A stretch of DNA of 64,000 bases from an uncultured Bacteroidia bacterium (lineage in GTDB: Bacteria; Bacteroidota; Bacteroidia; Bacteroidales; CAJPTX01): positions 77,565 through 141,564 of the forward strand of contig CAMXWF010000004.1 in assembly GCA_947252645.1 (NCBI GenBank), in the 5' to 3' direction. The notes below the pieces were generated by a model. That model did not search any database and was not told the DNA's origin. It saw nothing but the letters and a program-made list of their open reading frames with translations. Position 1 is the first letter of the stretch. Each line of letters starts with the position of its first letter. This document shows positions 26,011 to 34,600 of the stretch, in pieces. Made by a program: the position numbers and the translations under genes.

Positions 26011-26523
26011 TTACTTCGTAATGCCAAGCTCCTTCTTGACCAGCGGCATGATGTCCGTGCTCTGGTCAGAAATGTAGATGAGCAGCTGCATGCCGCTGTC
26101 GAAAACGTAGGTGTACCCATTGGCCTTGCCGACCTTCTGGATGGCCTGATTGCACTTGTCCATCACAGGCCCCATAAGCTTGTTGCTCAGGTCTTGGTAA
26201 TCCTTCTGGGCGGCATAGTTATACTCCTGCAGACGCTGCTGGAGCTCCTGGAGCTCCTTCTCCTTGGCCTGGAGTAGGGCTGGGGAGAGCTTATCCTTTT
26301 TCTGGAGGTAGTCTTGGTACTTGGTGTTCATCTCCACCTGCAGCTGGTCCATCTGGTCCATGGTGTTTTTCTCAAAGGCCTGGAGCTTGCGGGTAGCCGA
26401 GTCCATCTCAGGCATAAGCTTAATAATGGCCTGTCGATCGATGTGGGCAAATTTCAAGGTTTGCGCAGACATCGTCCCGAGCCCCAAGGGCAAGAGAAGC
26501 AAGACAACAAGGGCTTTTTTCAT
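26011..26523 (-). CDS. OmpH/Skp-family periplasmic chaperone (second copy)
   Basis: A 170-residue secreted protein with a signal peptide ending near SAQ (residue 21), followed by a long charged coiled coil (about residues 45-130), the tentacle-forming part of Skp. Skp proteins hold unfolded outer membrane proteins on their way to the BAM complex. It follows another ompH and bamA in the same direction and precedes murI. The C-terminal part (YTYVFDSGMQLLIY) is the usual Skp core strand segment. The duplication of ompH is normal for this phylum. Confidence 0.9.
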   Translation of the reverse strand: MKKALVVLLLLPLGLGTMSAQTLKFAHIDRQAIIKLMPEMDSATRKLQAFEKNTMDQMDQLQVEMNTKYQDYLQKKDKLSPALLQAKEKELQELQQRLQEYNYAAQKDYQDLSNKLMGPVMDKCNQAIQKVGKANGYTYVFDSGMQLLIYISDQSTDIMPLVKKELGITK

Positions 26524-26582
26524 ACTGACTTCGTGTTACTGTAAAAAACAACAGGGAATTGACCCCAAGAAAACGCAAGAAT

Positions 26583-27092
26583 CTAGTAGCCCATTTTGGC
26601 CAGGACATCATCGCTTTTGTCGTAGCGCGCGCTACTATAGAGGATGCTTGCCGAGGAGGCCACATCGAAGATAGCCGCATAGCCCTCATCGGCTGCCAGC
26701 GCCTTGACCGCCTTGAACACCTGATCCTGTATCGGCTTGAGCAGCTCTTCCTGCTTTTTCATGAGCAGCCCCTCCCGACCAAAATACTTCTGCTGGAGAT
26801 CCTTAGCCTTCTGCTCATCGTCAACGATCTCCCGCTGGCGCTTCTGCCGCATATCGGGCGTGAGAAGCACCGACTCGCTCTGGAAAGCCTTGACCTTCTC
26901 CTGCACGGCGCTATAGGCAGCATCCACCTCCTGGGCATACTGCTTGGAGTAGCCCTCGAGCTGCTGCTGCGCAGTGCGGTAGGCAGGGATCTTGTTGAGG
27001 ATATACTCCGTATCGACAAAAGCAAACTTCTGCGCCTGCAGACCGCTTACGGCGGCTAACAGGAACGCGAGCGTAATGACTACTCGTTTCAT
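26583..27092 (-). CDS. OmpH/Skp-family periplasmic chaperone (first copy)
   Basis: A 169-residue secreted Skp-like protein. ATG 27092 (MKRVVITLAFLL) gives a standard signal peptide; an upstream start at 27119 would add nine residues before it. The mature start KFAFVDTEYILNKIP is the conserved Skp N-terminal strand, followed by a coiled coil rich in Gln, Lys and Glu. It lies 57 bp downstream of bamA and 59 bp upstream of the second ompH, so all three genes are probably transcribed together to build the outer membrane protein delivery route. Confidence 0.92.
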   Translation of the reverse strand: MKRVVITLAFLLAAVSGLQAQKFAFVDTEYILNKIPAYRTAQQQLEGYSKQYAQEVDAAYSAVQEKVKAFQSESVLLTPDMRQKRQREIVDDEQKAKDLQQKYFGREGLLMKKQEELLKPIQDQVFKAVKALAADEGYAAIFDVASSASILYSSARYDKSDDVLAKMGY

Positions 27093-27149
27093 GGATATCC
27101 TTGTTATTAGCCTATGCACGAGAAAAGACTACAAATACCACGCCAACGG

Positions 27150-29657
27150 CTACATGGGCATGCCGATGATGAAGTGGGGCTGCCAGCCTGCAGCCTGAGG
27201 CTGACCGACGACAGGGTCAAACCCATAGCCGATGTCGAAGCCCAGCATGCCGAGCATCGGTAGGAAGATGCGCACCCCGGCACCCACCGAGCGGTGGAGC
27301 TCGAACGGATTAAACTGGTTGAACTCATACCAGGCGTTCCCACCCTCCGCAAAGAGCAGGAGGTAGATGGAGGTTTGGGGCTTAAGCACCACGGGGTAGC
27401 GTAGCTCCATGGTGAACTTGTCGTACACATTGGCCATGCGGGCCCCCGAGGGGGTTCTAGGCGTGATAGAGCTATTGGCATAGCCACGCAGCCCGATAGT
27501 CTCACGACCATAGATGTAGTTGTAGCCCGTAAGGCCATCGCCGCCCATGTCGAAGCCTTCAAAGGGGGAGTAGCCCACCTTGGGATTCCAAATGCCCAAG
27601 TAGCCTAACTGCGCGTTGAGATAGAGCACCAGGTCGCCCACGAGCTGGGTGTACCACTGGGCGCGCGCCGTCCACTTGTGGTACTCTATCCAGCGGTAGC
27701 GGTCTTGCATCGGGAGCGCCGGGTTCGCGAAGTCGGTCTTACTGAGGTAGGAATAGGGCGGGGTGACCTGGAGGGAGAGGCTGAAGTTAGAGCCGCTGCG
27801 GGGATAGATGGGCTGATCCACGGAGTTGCGTGCCCAGACCAATTTCAGGCTCAGGTTGTTGGCCTGTCCATCGGTAAAGATGAAGTCCTGCTTCCAGTTG
27901 CGCAGCGTATAGTTTTGGTAGGCCAGCTCGCCATAGATGGTGAAGAAGTCATCCGGCCACTCCAGCCGCGTGCCTATGCCAACGGAGGCCCCCACGATCT
28001 GGAAATAGTCATCGGAGGGACTCCACACATAGTGGGAATAGTCGTACTTGGAGTACATAGCCGAGAGGGTCAGGTTCGTAGGCTTACGGCCGCCCAGCCA
28101 AGGCTCCGTGAACGCGAAGTTGAAGGCCATGTACTGCTTGCCATTGGTGGTAAAGTGTAGGGAGAGCGACTGCCCATCGCCCGATGGGATGGGGCGCCAA
28201 GCCTCCTTCTTGAACATACTCTGCACCGAGAAGTTCGAGAAGCGCACCCCGAGGGTGCCCACAAACATCCCAGCGCCCCAGCCAGCCGAGAGCTCAAACT
28301 GGTCGCTCGACTTCTCCTCCACCAAGTACTGCAGCTCCACCGTGCCATCGGCCACATTGGGGATCGGGTTGATATTCAGGGTCTCCGGGTTGAAGTAGCC
28401 CAAGTTGGCCAGCTCACGTAGGGAGCGCATGATCTTCGTCTTGCTGAAAAGCTCCCCGGGCTTGGTGCGCAGCTCACGTCGGATCACATGCTCATTGGTA
28501 CGGTTATTGCCTAGGATAGTCACCTTGGAGACCGTAGCCCTGGGCCCCTCCATGATGCGCATCTCGAGCGAGACCGAGTCGTTGGCCACCGCCACCTCCA
28601 CGGGCTGCACGTTGAAGAAAAGATACCCCTCGTCCATGTAGAGGGTAGAGACAGAGTTCTCATCGGTAAACAGACGCTTCTCGAGCAGTGCCTGGTCGTA
28701 GATATCCCCCGCTTTCATGCCCAGCAAGGCATCGAGCTGCTCGGCCGTGTAGACCGTGTTGCCCACCCACTGAATGCGCCGTATGTGGTATTGGACGCCC
28801 TCCTTGAGCCAAACGCTAATACCCACGCGCTTAGGACTAATGTCATACACGGTATCCTGGGTCACCATGGCATCGCGATAGCCGTGCTTATTGTAGAATT
28901 CAATGAGATGCTTGAGGTCACCACGGTACTTAGACTCCACGAACTTCTTGGAATTGAAGAAATTCCAATTAATCCGCTTGGTGTCTTTGAAGCCCTTCCA
29001 GCGCAGGATGCGATCCTTAAAGGAGTCGTTGCCAAAAAAATCGATTTTTTTGATCTTGACCTTCTTACCCCGATCGATGTCAAAAATCACGCGCACCGTC
29101 TGGCGGATGGCAGTATCCAGCTCCTTACGTACGCTCACCTTGACGTTCTTGTAGCCTTTGTCTAGGTAGTAGTGCCGGATAGCGCGCATGGCCGCATCGA
29201 GGGTGGCGCTAGTGGCCTGGTGCCCCACCTTCAGCTCCACCTTTTCCTCCAGATCCTTGCGCTGGCTACGTTTAGCGCCCTGGTACTCAATGCTCGAAAT
29301 ACGGGGCTGCTCCTGGAGGCGGATCTCGAGGGTCAGGTGGTCCCCCTCGAGGTGCGTAGGCACCACGGAAACCGCAGAGAACAAATTCTGGCTATTGAGC
29401 TTCTTTACCGCGTTGGTAATGGCTGGGCCCGGCACGTCGATCGTATCGCCCGTGTGTAGCTCACTGACAGCAATGAGCAAACTCGGATCGAGCTGCTGCA
29501 CCCCTGTCACCTGGATATTTTGCAGCACACAGCGCCTCGGCGAGGAGTAGCTGAACTCCAAACCCTGCGCCTGGGCATACGATGCGCCTAGCAGCAACAG
29601 CAGCCCCAACGTCAACTGCCCTAGCCCTCTTCTGTACCTCGACTCCACAGCCTGCAT
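27150..29657 (-). CDS. bamA: Outer membrane protein assembly factor BamA
   Basis: The 835-residue protein has a signal peptide (about residues 1-31), five POTRA repeats (about 45-440) and a C-terminal Omp85 barrel (about 450-835). Recognisable pieces are IKKIDFFGNDSF and VTILGNNRTNEHVIRREL in POTRA domains and YGFDPV near the end of the barrel. It inserts beta-barrel proteins into the outer membrane. The last residues read IIGMPM, so the terminal aromatic residue usual for the beta-signal is missing. The chaperone genes ompH follow. A strong promoter match lies upstream at 29711-29740. The isoprenyl transferase gene often found upstream in relatives is not present here. Confidence 0.95.
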   Translation of the reverse strand: MQAVESRYRRGLGQLTLGLLLLLGASYAQAQGLEFSYSSPRRCVLQNIQVTGVQQLDPSLLIAVSELHTGDTIDVPGPAITNAVKKLNSQNLFSAVSVVPTHLEGDHLTLEIRLQEQPRISSIEYQGAKRSQRKDLEEKVELKVGHQATSATLDAAMRAIRHYYLDKGYKNVKVSVRKELDTAIRQTVRVIFDIDRGKKVKIKKIDFFGNDSFKDRILRWKGFKDTKRINWNFFNSKKFVESKYRGDLKHLIEFYNKHGYRDAMVTQDTVYDISPKRVGISVWLKEGVQYHIRRIQWVGNTVYTAEQLDALLGMKAGDIYDQALLEKRLFTDENSVSTLYMDEGYLFFNVQPVEVAVANDSVSLEMRIMEGPRATVSKVTILGNNRTNEHVIRRELRTKPGELFSKTKIMRSLRELANLGYFNPETLNINPIPNVADGTVELQYLVEEKSSDQFELSAGWGAGMFVGTLGVRFSNFSVQSMFKKEAWRPIPSGDGQSLSLHFTTNGKQYMAFNFAFTEPWLGGRKPTNLTLSAMYSKYDYSHYVWSPSDDYFQIVGASVGIGTRLEWPDDFFTIYGELAYQNYTLRNWKQDFIFTDGQANNLSLKLVWARNSVDQPIYPRSGSNFSLSLQVTPPYSYLSKTDFANPALPMQDRYRWIEYHKWTARAQWYTQLVGDLVLYLNAQLGYLGIWNPKVGYSPFEGFDMGGDGLTGYNYIYGRETIGLRGYANSSITPRTPSGARMANVYDKFTMELRYPVVLKPQTSIYLLLFAEGGNAWYEFNQFNPFELHRSVGAGVRIFLPMLGMLGFDIGYGFDPVVGQPQAAGWQPHFIIGMPM

Positions 29658-29710
29658 ACTCAGCCTTTACGTAGTGAAGGGCTGCCGCCGCTCGGCCAAC
29701 CCAGCGGCGG

Positions 29711-29740
29711 CAAAGTTAACCATTTCCCTTTTACGCCAAA
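29711..29740 (-). promoter_or_regulatory. Predicted promoter of bamA operon
   Basis: On the minus strand TTTG (29737-29740) is separated by 18 bp from TAACTTTG (29711-29718), close to the Bacteroidota consensus TTTG-N19-TAnnTTTG. It lies 54 bp upstream of the bamA start codon and in a gene-free stretch. Confidence 0.6.
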
Positions 29741-30325
29741 CGCACCCCGACGCCACTCGGAGCAACTGCACCGCGCCCCCCTCGCCGCGCCCAATGCCTG
29801 CCCTAGGTAGCCACGAAGCGCAAGCAGTCGACATCCGCAAGGCCCCATGCAACACTAACCAACGATCTGCGTAATGTCCCATAGAGTACGGGATACCAAC
29901 CCCGCCCCAGGGTAGCAGCTGTACACCGAGGATAGGGCCACATGCCCAATGTAGACAATACGCTAAAAACCAATGAATTATGGAATCGTAATTTATTCGC
30001 GCAATATCCTTAAATCGATCGCATGGGGTGCGCTTCTTGGGGCATTTTTGCCCAGAGCAATGTATAGGGTGGAGGCAATAATTTATTAATAATCAATATA
30101 TCAAGTGCGTACCAACTCCGCTTGCCTAGCGGAAAAGAGCGGAGTTGGTACGGAGCTGGTACGGAATCAACGCCCGAGCGCGTGAGCCATGGTGCGCAGC
30201 CCACGCCGGGGGATCGGGCACAAGGCACGTGGAGAGCCCGCAGGCGCGAGGAATATTGAATAATTTCCTACTTTCGTGGTAACGAATGTGTCGGGCCTTG
30301 CGCTCGTTGGGGTGGTGAAGAACCT
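29741..30325. other. Gene-free divergent region between bamA and the acyltransferase gene
   Basis: No convincing coding sequence is present. The left part is GC-rich, the middle (about 29940-30105) is AT-rich and holds a small GGGC-ATTTTT-GCCC hairpin near 30040, and the right part holds a perfect inverted repeat (30108-30152). TACTTTCG at about 30268, near the consensus -7 element, may serve the rightward gene. The region is long for this compact window and may carry regulatory RNA or binding sites. Confidence 0.5.
30108..30152. repeat. Perfect 14-bp inverted repeat with 17-nt spacer
   Basis: The arms CGTACCAACTCCGC (30108-30121) and GCGGAGTTGGTACG (30139-30152) are exact reverse complements. 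The right arm is followed by a near copy of its own end (GAGCTGGTACGG), giving a partial direct repeat. It lies in the middle of the divergent region and could form a hairpin or bind a dimeric regulator. It has no U-run, so it is not a standard terminator. Confidence 0.8.
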
Positions 30326-31270
30326 ATGGAAGAGATAATACAAGCAATTGCGCCATCGCAGGTGGAGCGTGCGCTACATGCGGTTCAGTACGTGCGCAAG
30401 ACGAATAATGCTGGCAACGAGATCTACGCCTTCAAGGCCGCCGAGTCGCCGCTGCTCATGCGCGAGGTGGGCCGCCTGCGGGAAGAGGCGTTTCGACAAG
30501 CAGGGGGCGGCACAGGCAAGGCACTCGATGTCGATACGTACGACACCGGGGAGAACCCCTGCACCCAGCTGGTGGTATGGGATCCCGAGCACCGCATGAT
30601 CCTGAGCGGCTACCGCTACCTTCTCTGCTGTGCGCCCACGGTGCCAGCGCGCGACATGGCCACCGCAGAGCTGTTTGACTTCTCGGAGCAGTTTCGCGAG
30701 GAATTTCTGCCCTACACCATCGAGCTGGGTCGCTCGTTTGTACATCCCGCCTACCAATCGACCAAGCTGGGGCACCAGGGTATCTACGCGCTAGACAACA
30801 TGTGGGACGGTCTCGGGGCCCTGGTGAACGCCTACCCGCAGATGAAGTACTTTTTCGGCAAGGTGACGACCTACCCCAGCTTCAACGCCGAGGCCCGCAA
30901 CGCCCTACTCTACTACCTAAACCACTACTTCCCCGATCCCGATAGGCTGCTCACCGCCAAAGAGCCCCTGCGCTACAGCGAGCCGATGCAGGAAGGCCAT
31001 CCCCTCTTCTCGGGTCAGGACCTCAAGGGAGATTTTGAGGTGATGGTCAAATATTTGACCAAGCGGAATACACGGATGCCACCACTGGTGAAGTCATACA
31101 TGGGCCTGAGCCCCACAATGCGCATGTTTGGCACGGGGATCAACCACAGCTTTGGAGAGGTGCACGAGAGCGGTATTATGGTGACTATCAAGGACATCTA
31201 CCAGAGTAAGATCACGCGGCACGTGAAGTCGCAGGCCGCACAGCAGGGCACCAAGGCCCCCAAGCACTAG
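30326..31270 (+). CDS. GNAT-fold N-acyltransferase (GlsB-like, amino-acid lipid synthesis)
   Basis: A 314-residue protein resembling the Bacteroidota family once called hemolysin-like, which includes the glycine N-acyltransferase GlsB and ornithine lipid enzyme OlsB. These attach a 3-hydroxy fatty acid to the amino group of an amino acid, the first step of glycine or ornithine lipid synthesis. Recognisable parts are LSGYRYL, ELGRSFVHPAYQ and the KYFFGKVTTYPSF stretch. The partner O-acyltransferase (GlsA) is not adjacent. The start is ATG 30326. The substrate amino acid is not deducible; glycine is the phylum precedent. Confidence 0.72.
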   Translation: MEEIIQAIAPSQVERALHAVQYVRKTNNAGNEIYAFKAAESPLLMREVGRLREEAFRQAGGGTGKALDVDTYDTGENPCTQLVVWDPEHRMILSGYRYLLCCAPTVPARDMATAELFDFSEQFREEFLPYTIELGRSFVHPAYQSTKLGHQGIYALDNMWDGLGALVNAYPQMKYFFGKVTTYPSFNAEARNALLYYLNHYFPDPDRLLTAKEPLRYSEPMQEGHPLFSGQDLKGDFEVMVKYLTKRNTRMPPLVKSYMGLSPTMRMFGTGINHSFGEVHESGIMVTIKDIYQSKITRHVKSQAAQQGTKAPKH

Positions 31271-31432
31271 GCCTCAGGCTGCAAGCCCTGCGACCTACGG
31301 TCTAGAAGTCGCAAGGCCGGACGGCGTTCCCTTAGCAGTCGGTCTGCGGGCCTTGATGGGGAATGCACAGGGAGACGAGCGTGCGACTGCGCCCCCAAGT
31401 GGGGCTTTGCGTTCCCCAGTAGCGCCCGTGGC
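31271..31432. repeat. Hairpin-rich convergent intergenic segment
   Basis: Between two convergent stops lies a segment with several self-complementary stretches, including TGGGGAATGC with a matching GCGTTCCCCA about 45 bp later and the palindrome GGCCTACGGCC close to the right end. These may act as a two-way transcription stop, although no clear U-run follows. Confidence 0.4.
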
Positions 31433-31894
31433 CTACGGCCTTGGGGCATCTGGGATGTGGAATTCGGGGATGCGCGACCAGGAGATCTTTTTGCCGAAGC
31501 CGAGGCGGTTGTCGGTGTATTTGAGGGTGGTGAGTTCGAGCTGCCAGAGGGTCAGCTTGGTGGCCCTAGCAAAAGGAAAGCGGCGCAGGTAGGCTCTTCG
31601 AGCCGTTTCCTGTAGGCTATCGGCCACGGGGAGGACGAGGCCCTGGAGCTGCAGGCCCCGCAGGCGACCTACGCGCCAGGACTCCAGCACGATGCTCCCG
31701 CCCACGAAGGCGTTGTGGCAAATCTGGCGCATGTGGCGAGTGGAAGTGTCGGAGGAGAAGATAAGGCTATTGGCCTGGGGGATATAGGCATAGAAGCACT
31801 GCGCGCACCAGACCTCGTCGTCGACGCTGGTGGCCAGAGTGAAAACGTGGTGGCGCTGGATGAAGCGCACGATGGCAGGGTGCGGCTCAGGCAT
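31433..31894 (-). CDS. Pyridoxamine 5'-phosphate oxidase-like flavin-binding protein
   Basis: A 153-residue protein of the split-barrel PNPOx-like fold (YhbP-like), which binds FMN, F420 or heme. The N-terminal FIQRHHVFTLATS and the central LIFSSDTSTRHMRQI are typical of the fold. The ATG at 31894 overlaps the upstream phosphatase stop by 8 nt (ATGCCTGA); an ATG at 31906 would overlap by 20 nt. The open frame continues far upstream, but that part is out-of-frame shadow of the phosphatase gene. No reaction can be assigned. Confidence 0.75.
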   Translation of the reverse strand: MPEPHPAIVRFIQRHHVFTLATSVDDEVWCAQCFYAYIPQANSLIFSSDTSTRHMRQICHNAFVGGSIVLESWRVGRLRGLQLQGLVLPVADSLQETARRAYLRRFPFARATKLTLWQLELTTLKYTDNRLGFGKKISWSRIPEFHIPDAPRP

Positions 31895-33155
31895 CGAGGG
31901 GAGCATGCGGGGAGGTGTTATCGAAGTAGAGCGCAACGGCGGAGATGTCGTCGAAAGGGATGAGCTGGTGGGTGTCTTGCTCTCGCTGGAGTCGCTGGGC
32001 GATGGTGTCGATGAGCGCCTGGGCATGGCGATTATCGGCCAATTCGCGGCGAATGGTGGAATCGTCGGCAACCACATCCGTACCGTGCTTTCGTTCCACA
32101 AGGCCATCGGTATAGAGCAGCAGGCCCTGCAGGCCAGCCACGGCAATACGTTGCGCTTTGACTTTTGGCAGCTCCTCGACCATGCCAAGCCCCGGGCAGA
32201 GGGAAGGCAGGGCCGCAAGGGTGTGGGTGTCCCAATCGTAGAGGAAGGGGGTGTTGTGGCCGGCATTCACATATTCCAGCAGCCCCGATTCCTGGTCGTA
32301 GATGCCGACGAAGAAGGTGATGAAGCGCTCGCCATCGGTATTTTTGTAGACGATGCGGTTGAGCCATACGACCAGCTCGTCGAGGGGGACATTGGTGCGC
32401 ATGAACGCCCGGAAGTTGGCCTGGAAGTTGGTCATGACCAAGGCGGCCGCGATGCCCTTGCCGGACACATCGGCAATGCAGAAGCAGAGGCGGTGGTGGT
32501 CGAGGAGGAAGAAGTCGTAGTAGTCACCGCCGAGCTCAAAATGTGGCTGGTAGAAGGCCGCAATCTCCACGCCGGGCAAGACGGGCACCTGGTGCGAGTC
32601 GGGGATGAGCATGCGCTGCAGGTTGGCCGCCGTGTTGAACTCCTGCTCCATTTTTTTCTGGAGGAGTACCGCCTGGAGCCGGCGCTGGTTCTGCAAGGCA
32701 ATGAAGGTGATCATGGCGAGTGTTTGGGCGAAGGCCATGTGGCGGATGACGGGGCTGACCCCGCGGACCTGGTCTCTAGTATCGCCCAAGAGCGCATAAC
32801 CACACACCTTACCGTCTTCCTCCAGGGGGATAATCACGTCGATCTGGTCGAGGAATCCATCGCGCTTACTAGTCACCACGGCGGGATGGGTATAGGCGCG
32901 CAGACGTTGCCCCACATCAACGTTGTGGAGCAGCTCCGCGGGGTAGTGGGTGTTGAGCTGGAGTTCCCAGGCATCGTCTTCCAGGGTGTAGAAGAGGATG
33001 CGGTTGATGCCTAGCTCCTGGTAGAGCAACTGCTCGAAGTGGTGCAGCACATGTTTGGGGCTGCTATCGCTTCCGAGGTAGAGGGAGAAGTCGAGGAGCG
33101 ATTTGAGCTTGAAGAGGGTGAGCTGCAGCCGTTCACTAGGTTGTTTAGAAGGCAC
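31887..33155 (-). CDS. GAF-like and SpoIIE/PP2C serine phosphatase
   Basis: The protein has an N-terminal sensory region with a GAF-like fold (about residues 15-180), a short coiled coil (LQKKMEQEFNTAANLQRML) and a PP2C-type SpoIIE/RsbU phosphatase domain from about residue 200. The metal-binding motifs are GGDYYDFF, ADVSGKGIAAAL and the late DDISAVAL. RsbU-type enzymes dephosphorylate anti-anti-sigma factors in partner-switching systems, but no anti-sigma kinase or STAS gene is adjacent. It is co-directional with efp 32 bp upstream and overlaps the PNPOx-like gene downstream. The controlled process is unknown. Confidence 0.9.
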   Translation of the reverse strand: MPSKQPSERLQLTLFKLKSLLDFSLYLGSDSSPKHVLHHFEQLLYQELGINRILFYTLEDDAWELQLNTHYPAELLHNVDVGQRLRAYTHPAVVTSKRDGFLDQIDVIIPLEEDGKVCGYALLGDTRDQVRGVSPVIRHMAFAQTLAMITFIALQNQRRLQAVLLQKKMEQEFNTAANLQRMLIPDSHQVPVLPGVEIAAFYQPHFELGGDYYDFFLLDHHRLCFCIADVSGKGIAAALVMTNFQANFRAFMRTNVPLDELVVWLNRIVYKNTDGERFITFFVGIYDQESGLLEYVNAGHNTPFLYDWDTHTLAALPSLCPGLGMVEELPKVKAQRIAVAGLQGLLLYTDGLVERKHGTDVVADDSTIRRELADNRHAQALIDTIAQRLQREQDTHQLIPFDDISAVALYFDNTSPHAPLDA

Positions 33156-33187
33156 GGGCGAAGGGGCTAGAGGGTACGTTGGTGCGG

Positions 33188-33754
33188 CTACTTGGCACGC
33201 TCGAGGTAGGCCCGGGTACGTGTATCGACGCGGATGCGCTCTCCCTGGACGATGAAGAGGGGTACGTTGATCTGGGCGCCGGTCTCGAGCGTTGCGGGCT
33301 TGAGAGCCGTAGAGCTGGCCGTATCGCCCTTGACGCCAGGCTCTGTATAGGTGACCTCCAGCTCCACGAAGGGGGGAAGTTCACAGGTTAGGACGCGCTC
33401 CTCGTCGGCTAGGACGAGCATCTCAACGCTTTGGCCATCCTTGAGCAGATCGTTGTTCTCTATGAGGTCGCCCTGGAGGGTCACCTCATCGAAGGTCTCC
33501 TGGTGCATGAAGTGGAAGCCCATGTCATCGGTATAGAGGTACTGGTAGGGCCTACGCTCCACGCGGATCGGGTTGATCTTCACGCCCGCGGTGAAGGTGT
33601 TCTCCAGCACACGACCGTTTTCTAGGTTCTTGAGCTTAGTGCGCACAAAGGCAGGGCCTTTGCCAGGCTTGACGTGTTGGAAATAGACTAGCACATAGAG
33701 CTTCCCGTTGTATTCTATGCACATGCCATTGCGAAAATCCGCTGTTGTTGCCAT
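33188..33754 (-). CDS. efp: Translation elongation factor P
   Basis: The 188-residue EF-P relieves ribosome stalling at polyproline stretches. Three beta-barrel domains are predicted. The tip loop KPGKGPAF carries Lys32, the residue modified in many bacteria. The C-terminal domain ends with INVPLFIVQGERIRVDTRT, a family signature. The start is ATG 33754. It lies 21 bp downstream of clpP on the same strand. Confidence 0.97.
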   Translation of the reverse strand: MATTADFRNGMCIEYNGKLYVLVYFQHVKPGKGPAFVRTKLKNLENGRVLENTFTAGVKINPIRVERRPYQYLYTDDMGFHFMHQETFDEVTLQGDLIENNDLLKDGQSVEMLVLADEERVLTCELPPFVELEVTYTEPGVKGDTASSTALKPATLETGAQINVPLFIVQGERIRVDTRTRAYLERAK

Positions 33755-33775
33755 AAGAGGTGCTATGATTTGGGA

Positions 33776-34516
33776 TCAAATGGTTAAGTTCGAGTCGTTT
33801 TGGTCTTTGGACGCAGGCTTGGTGTGAGGCTTGTCGGTTTTTTTGACTTTCACGAGAACCTCATCGACCATGCCGTAGTCCTTAGCCTCGGGGGCGGTCA
33901 TCCAGAAATCGCGATCGCAGTCCTTTTGGAGCAGCTCGGCGGGCTTTCCAGTATGCTGGGCGAGGATGTCGGTGAGTTCAGCTTTCAGCTTGGCGATTTC
34001 GCGCGCGGTGATTTCGATATCGGAGGCCTGTCCTTGGGCTGCGCCCAGGGGCTGGTGAATCATCACCCGGGAGTGCTGGAGGGCGCTGCGCTTCCCTGGG
34101 GCCCCGGCGGCCAGCAAGACAGCGGCCATGGAGGCCGCCATGCCGGTGCAGATAGTGGAGATGTCGCTGCTGAGGTACTGCATGGTGTCGTAGATGCCCA
34201 TGCCGGCGTAGACGCCCCCGCCCGGGCTATTGATGTAGACGTGGATGTCCTTATCGCTATCGACCGACTCGAGGAAGAGCAGCTGGGCCTGGATGATATT
34301 GGCCACATCGTCGTCGATGGGAACCCCGAGAAAGACGATGCGATCCATCATCAGACGGGAGAAGACATCCATAGAGATCATGTTGAGGCGACGTTCCTCG
34401 ATGATCGTGGGGTTGATGTAGGCCGCCTGGAGTCGGGACTCAAACTGCCCCAGCCGCAGGCTGCTTATGCCCCGGTGCAAGCGAGCGTAATGCTCAAAAT
34501 CCTTTCCTAAATCCAC
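33776..34516 (-). CDS. clpP: ATP-dependent Clp protease proteolytic subunit
   Basis: ClpP forms the tetradecameric proteolytic chamber used with ClpX or ClpA/C. The catalytic triad is visible: Ser129 in GMAASMAAV, His154 in VMIHQP and Asp203 in DRDFWM. The C-terminus has a charged tail (about residues 222-246) longer than the E. coli protein. In many bacteria tig-clpP-clpX are contiguous. Here tig is upstream but efp takes the place of clpX, so the ATPase partner is encoded elsewhere. Confidence 0.96.
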   Translation of the reverse strand: MDLGKDFEHYARLHRGISSLRLGQFESRLQAAYINPTIIEERRLNMISMDVFSRLMMDRIVFLGVPIDDDVANIIQAQLLFLESVDSDKDIHVYINSPGGGVYAGMGIYDTMQYLSSDISTICTGMAASMAAVLLAAGAPGKRSALQHSRVMIHQPLGAAQGQASDIEITAREIAKLKAELTDILAQHTGKPAELLQKDCDRDFWMTAPEAKDYGMVDEVLVKVKKTDKPHTKPASKDQNDSNLTI

Positions 34517-34600
34517 CTATTGCACGAGTTTTAATCGGGTTGAGAAGCTGCGCGCCCACGCGCGGCGTGTGCCCTACTAGCCGCAGGGATGCACACCGCG

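Noticed and set aside
31895..32266. Extended N-terminus of the PNPOx-like gene
   Set aside because: The upstream frame is rich in Ser/Pro/Thr and is the out-of-frame reading of the phosphatase gene; the 8-nt overlap start at 31894 fits the fold.
31887..33014. Long plus-strand open frame opposite the phosphatase gene
   Set aside because: It lies wholly antisense to a gene with clear PP2C motifs and has no recognisable domain; GC-rich antisense frames are often open by chance.
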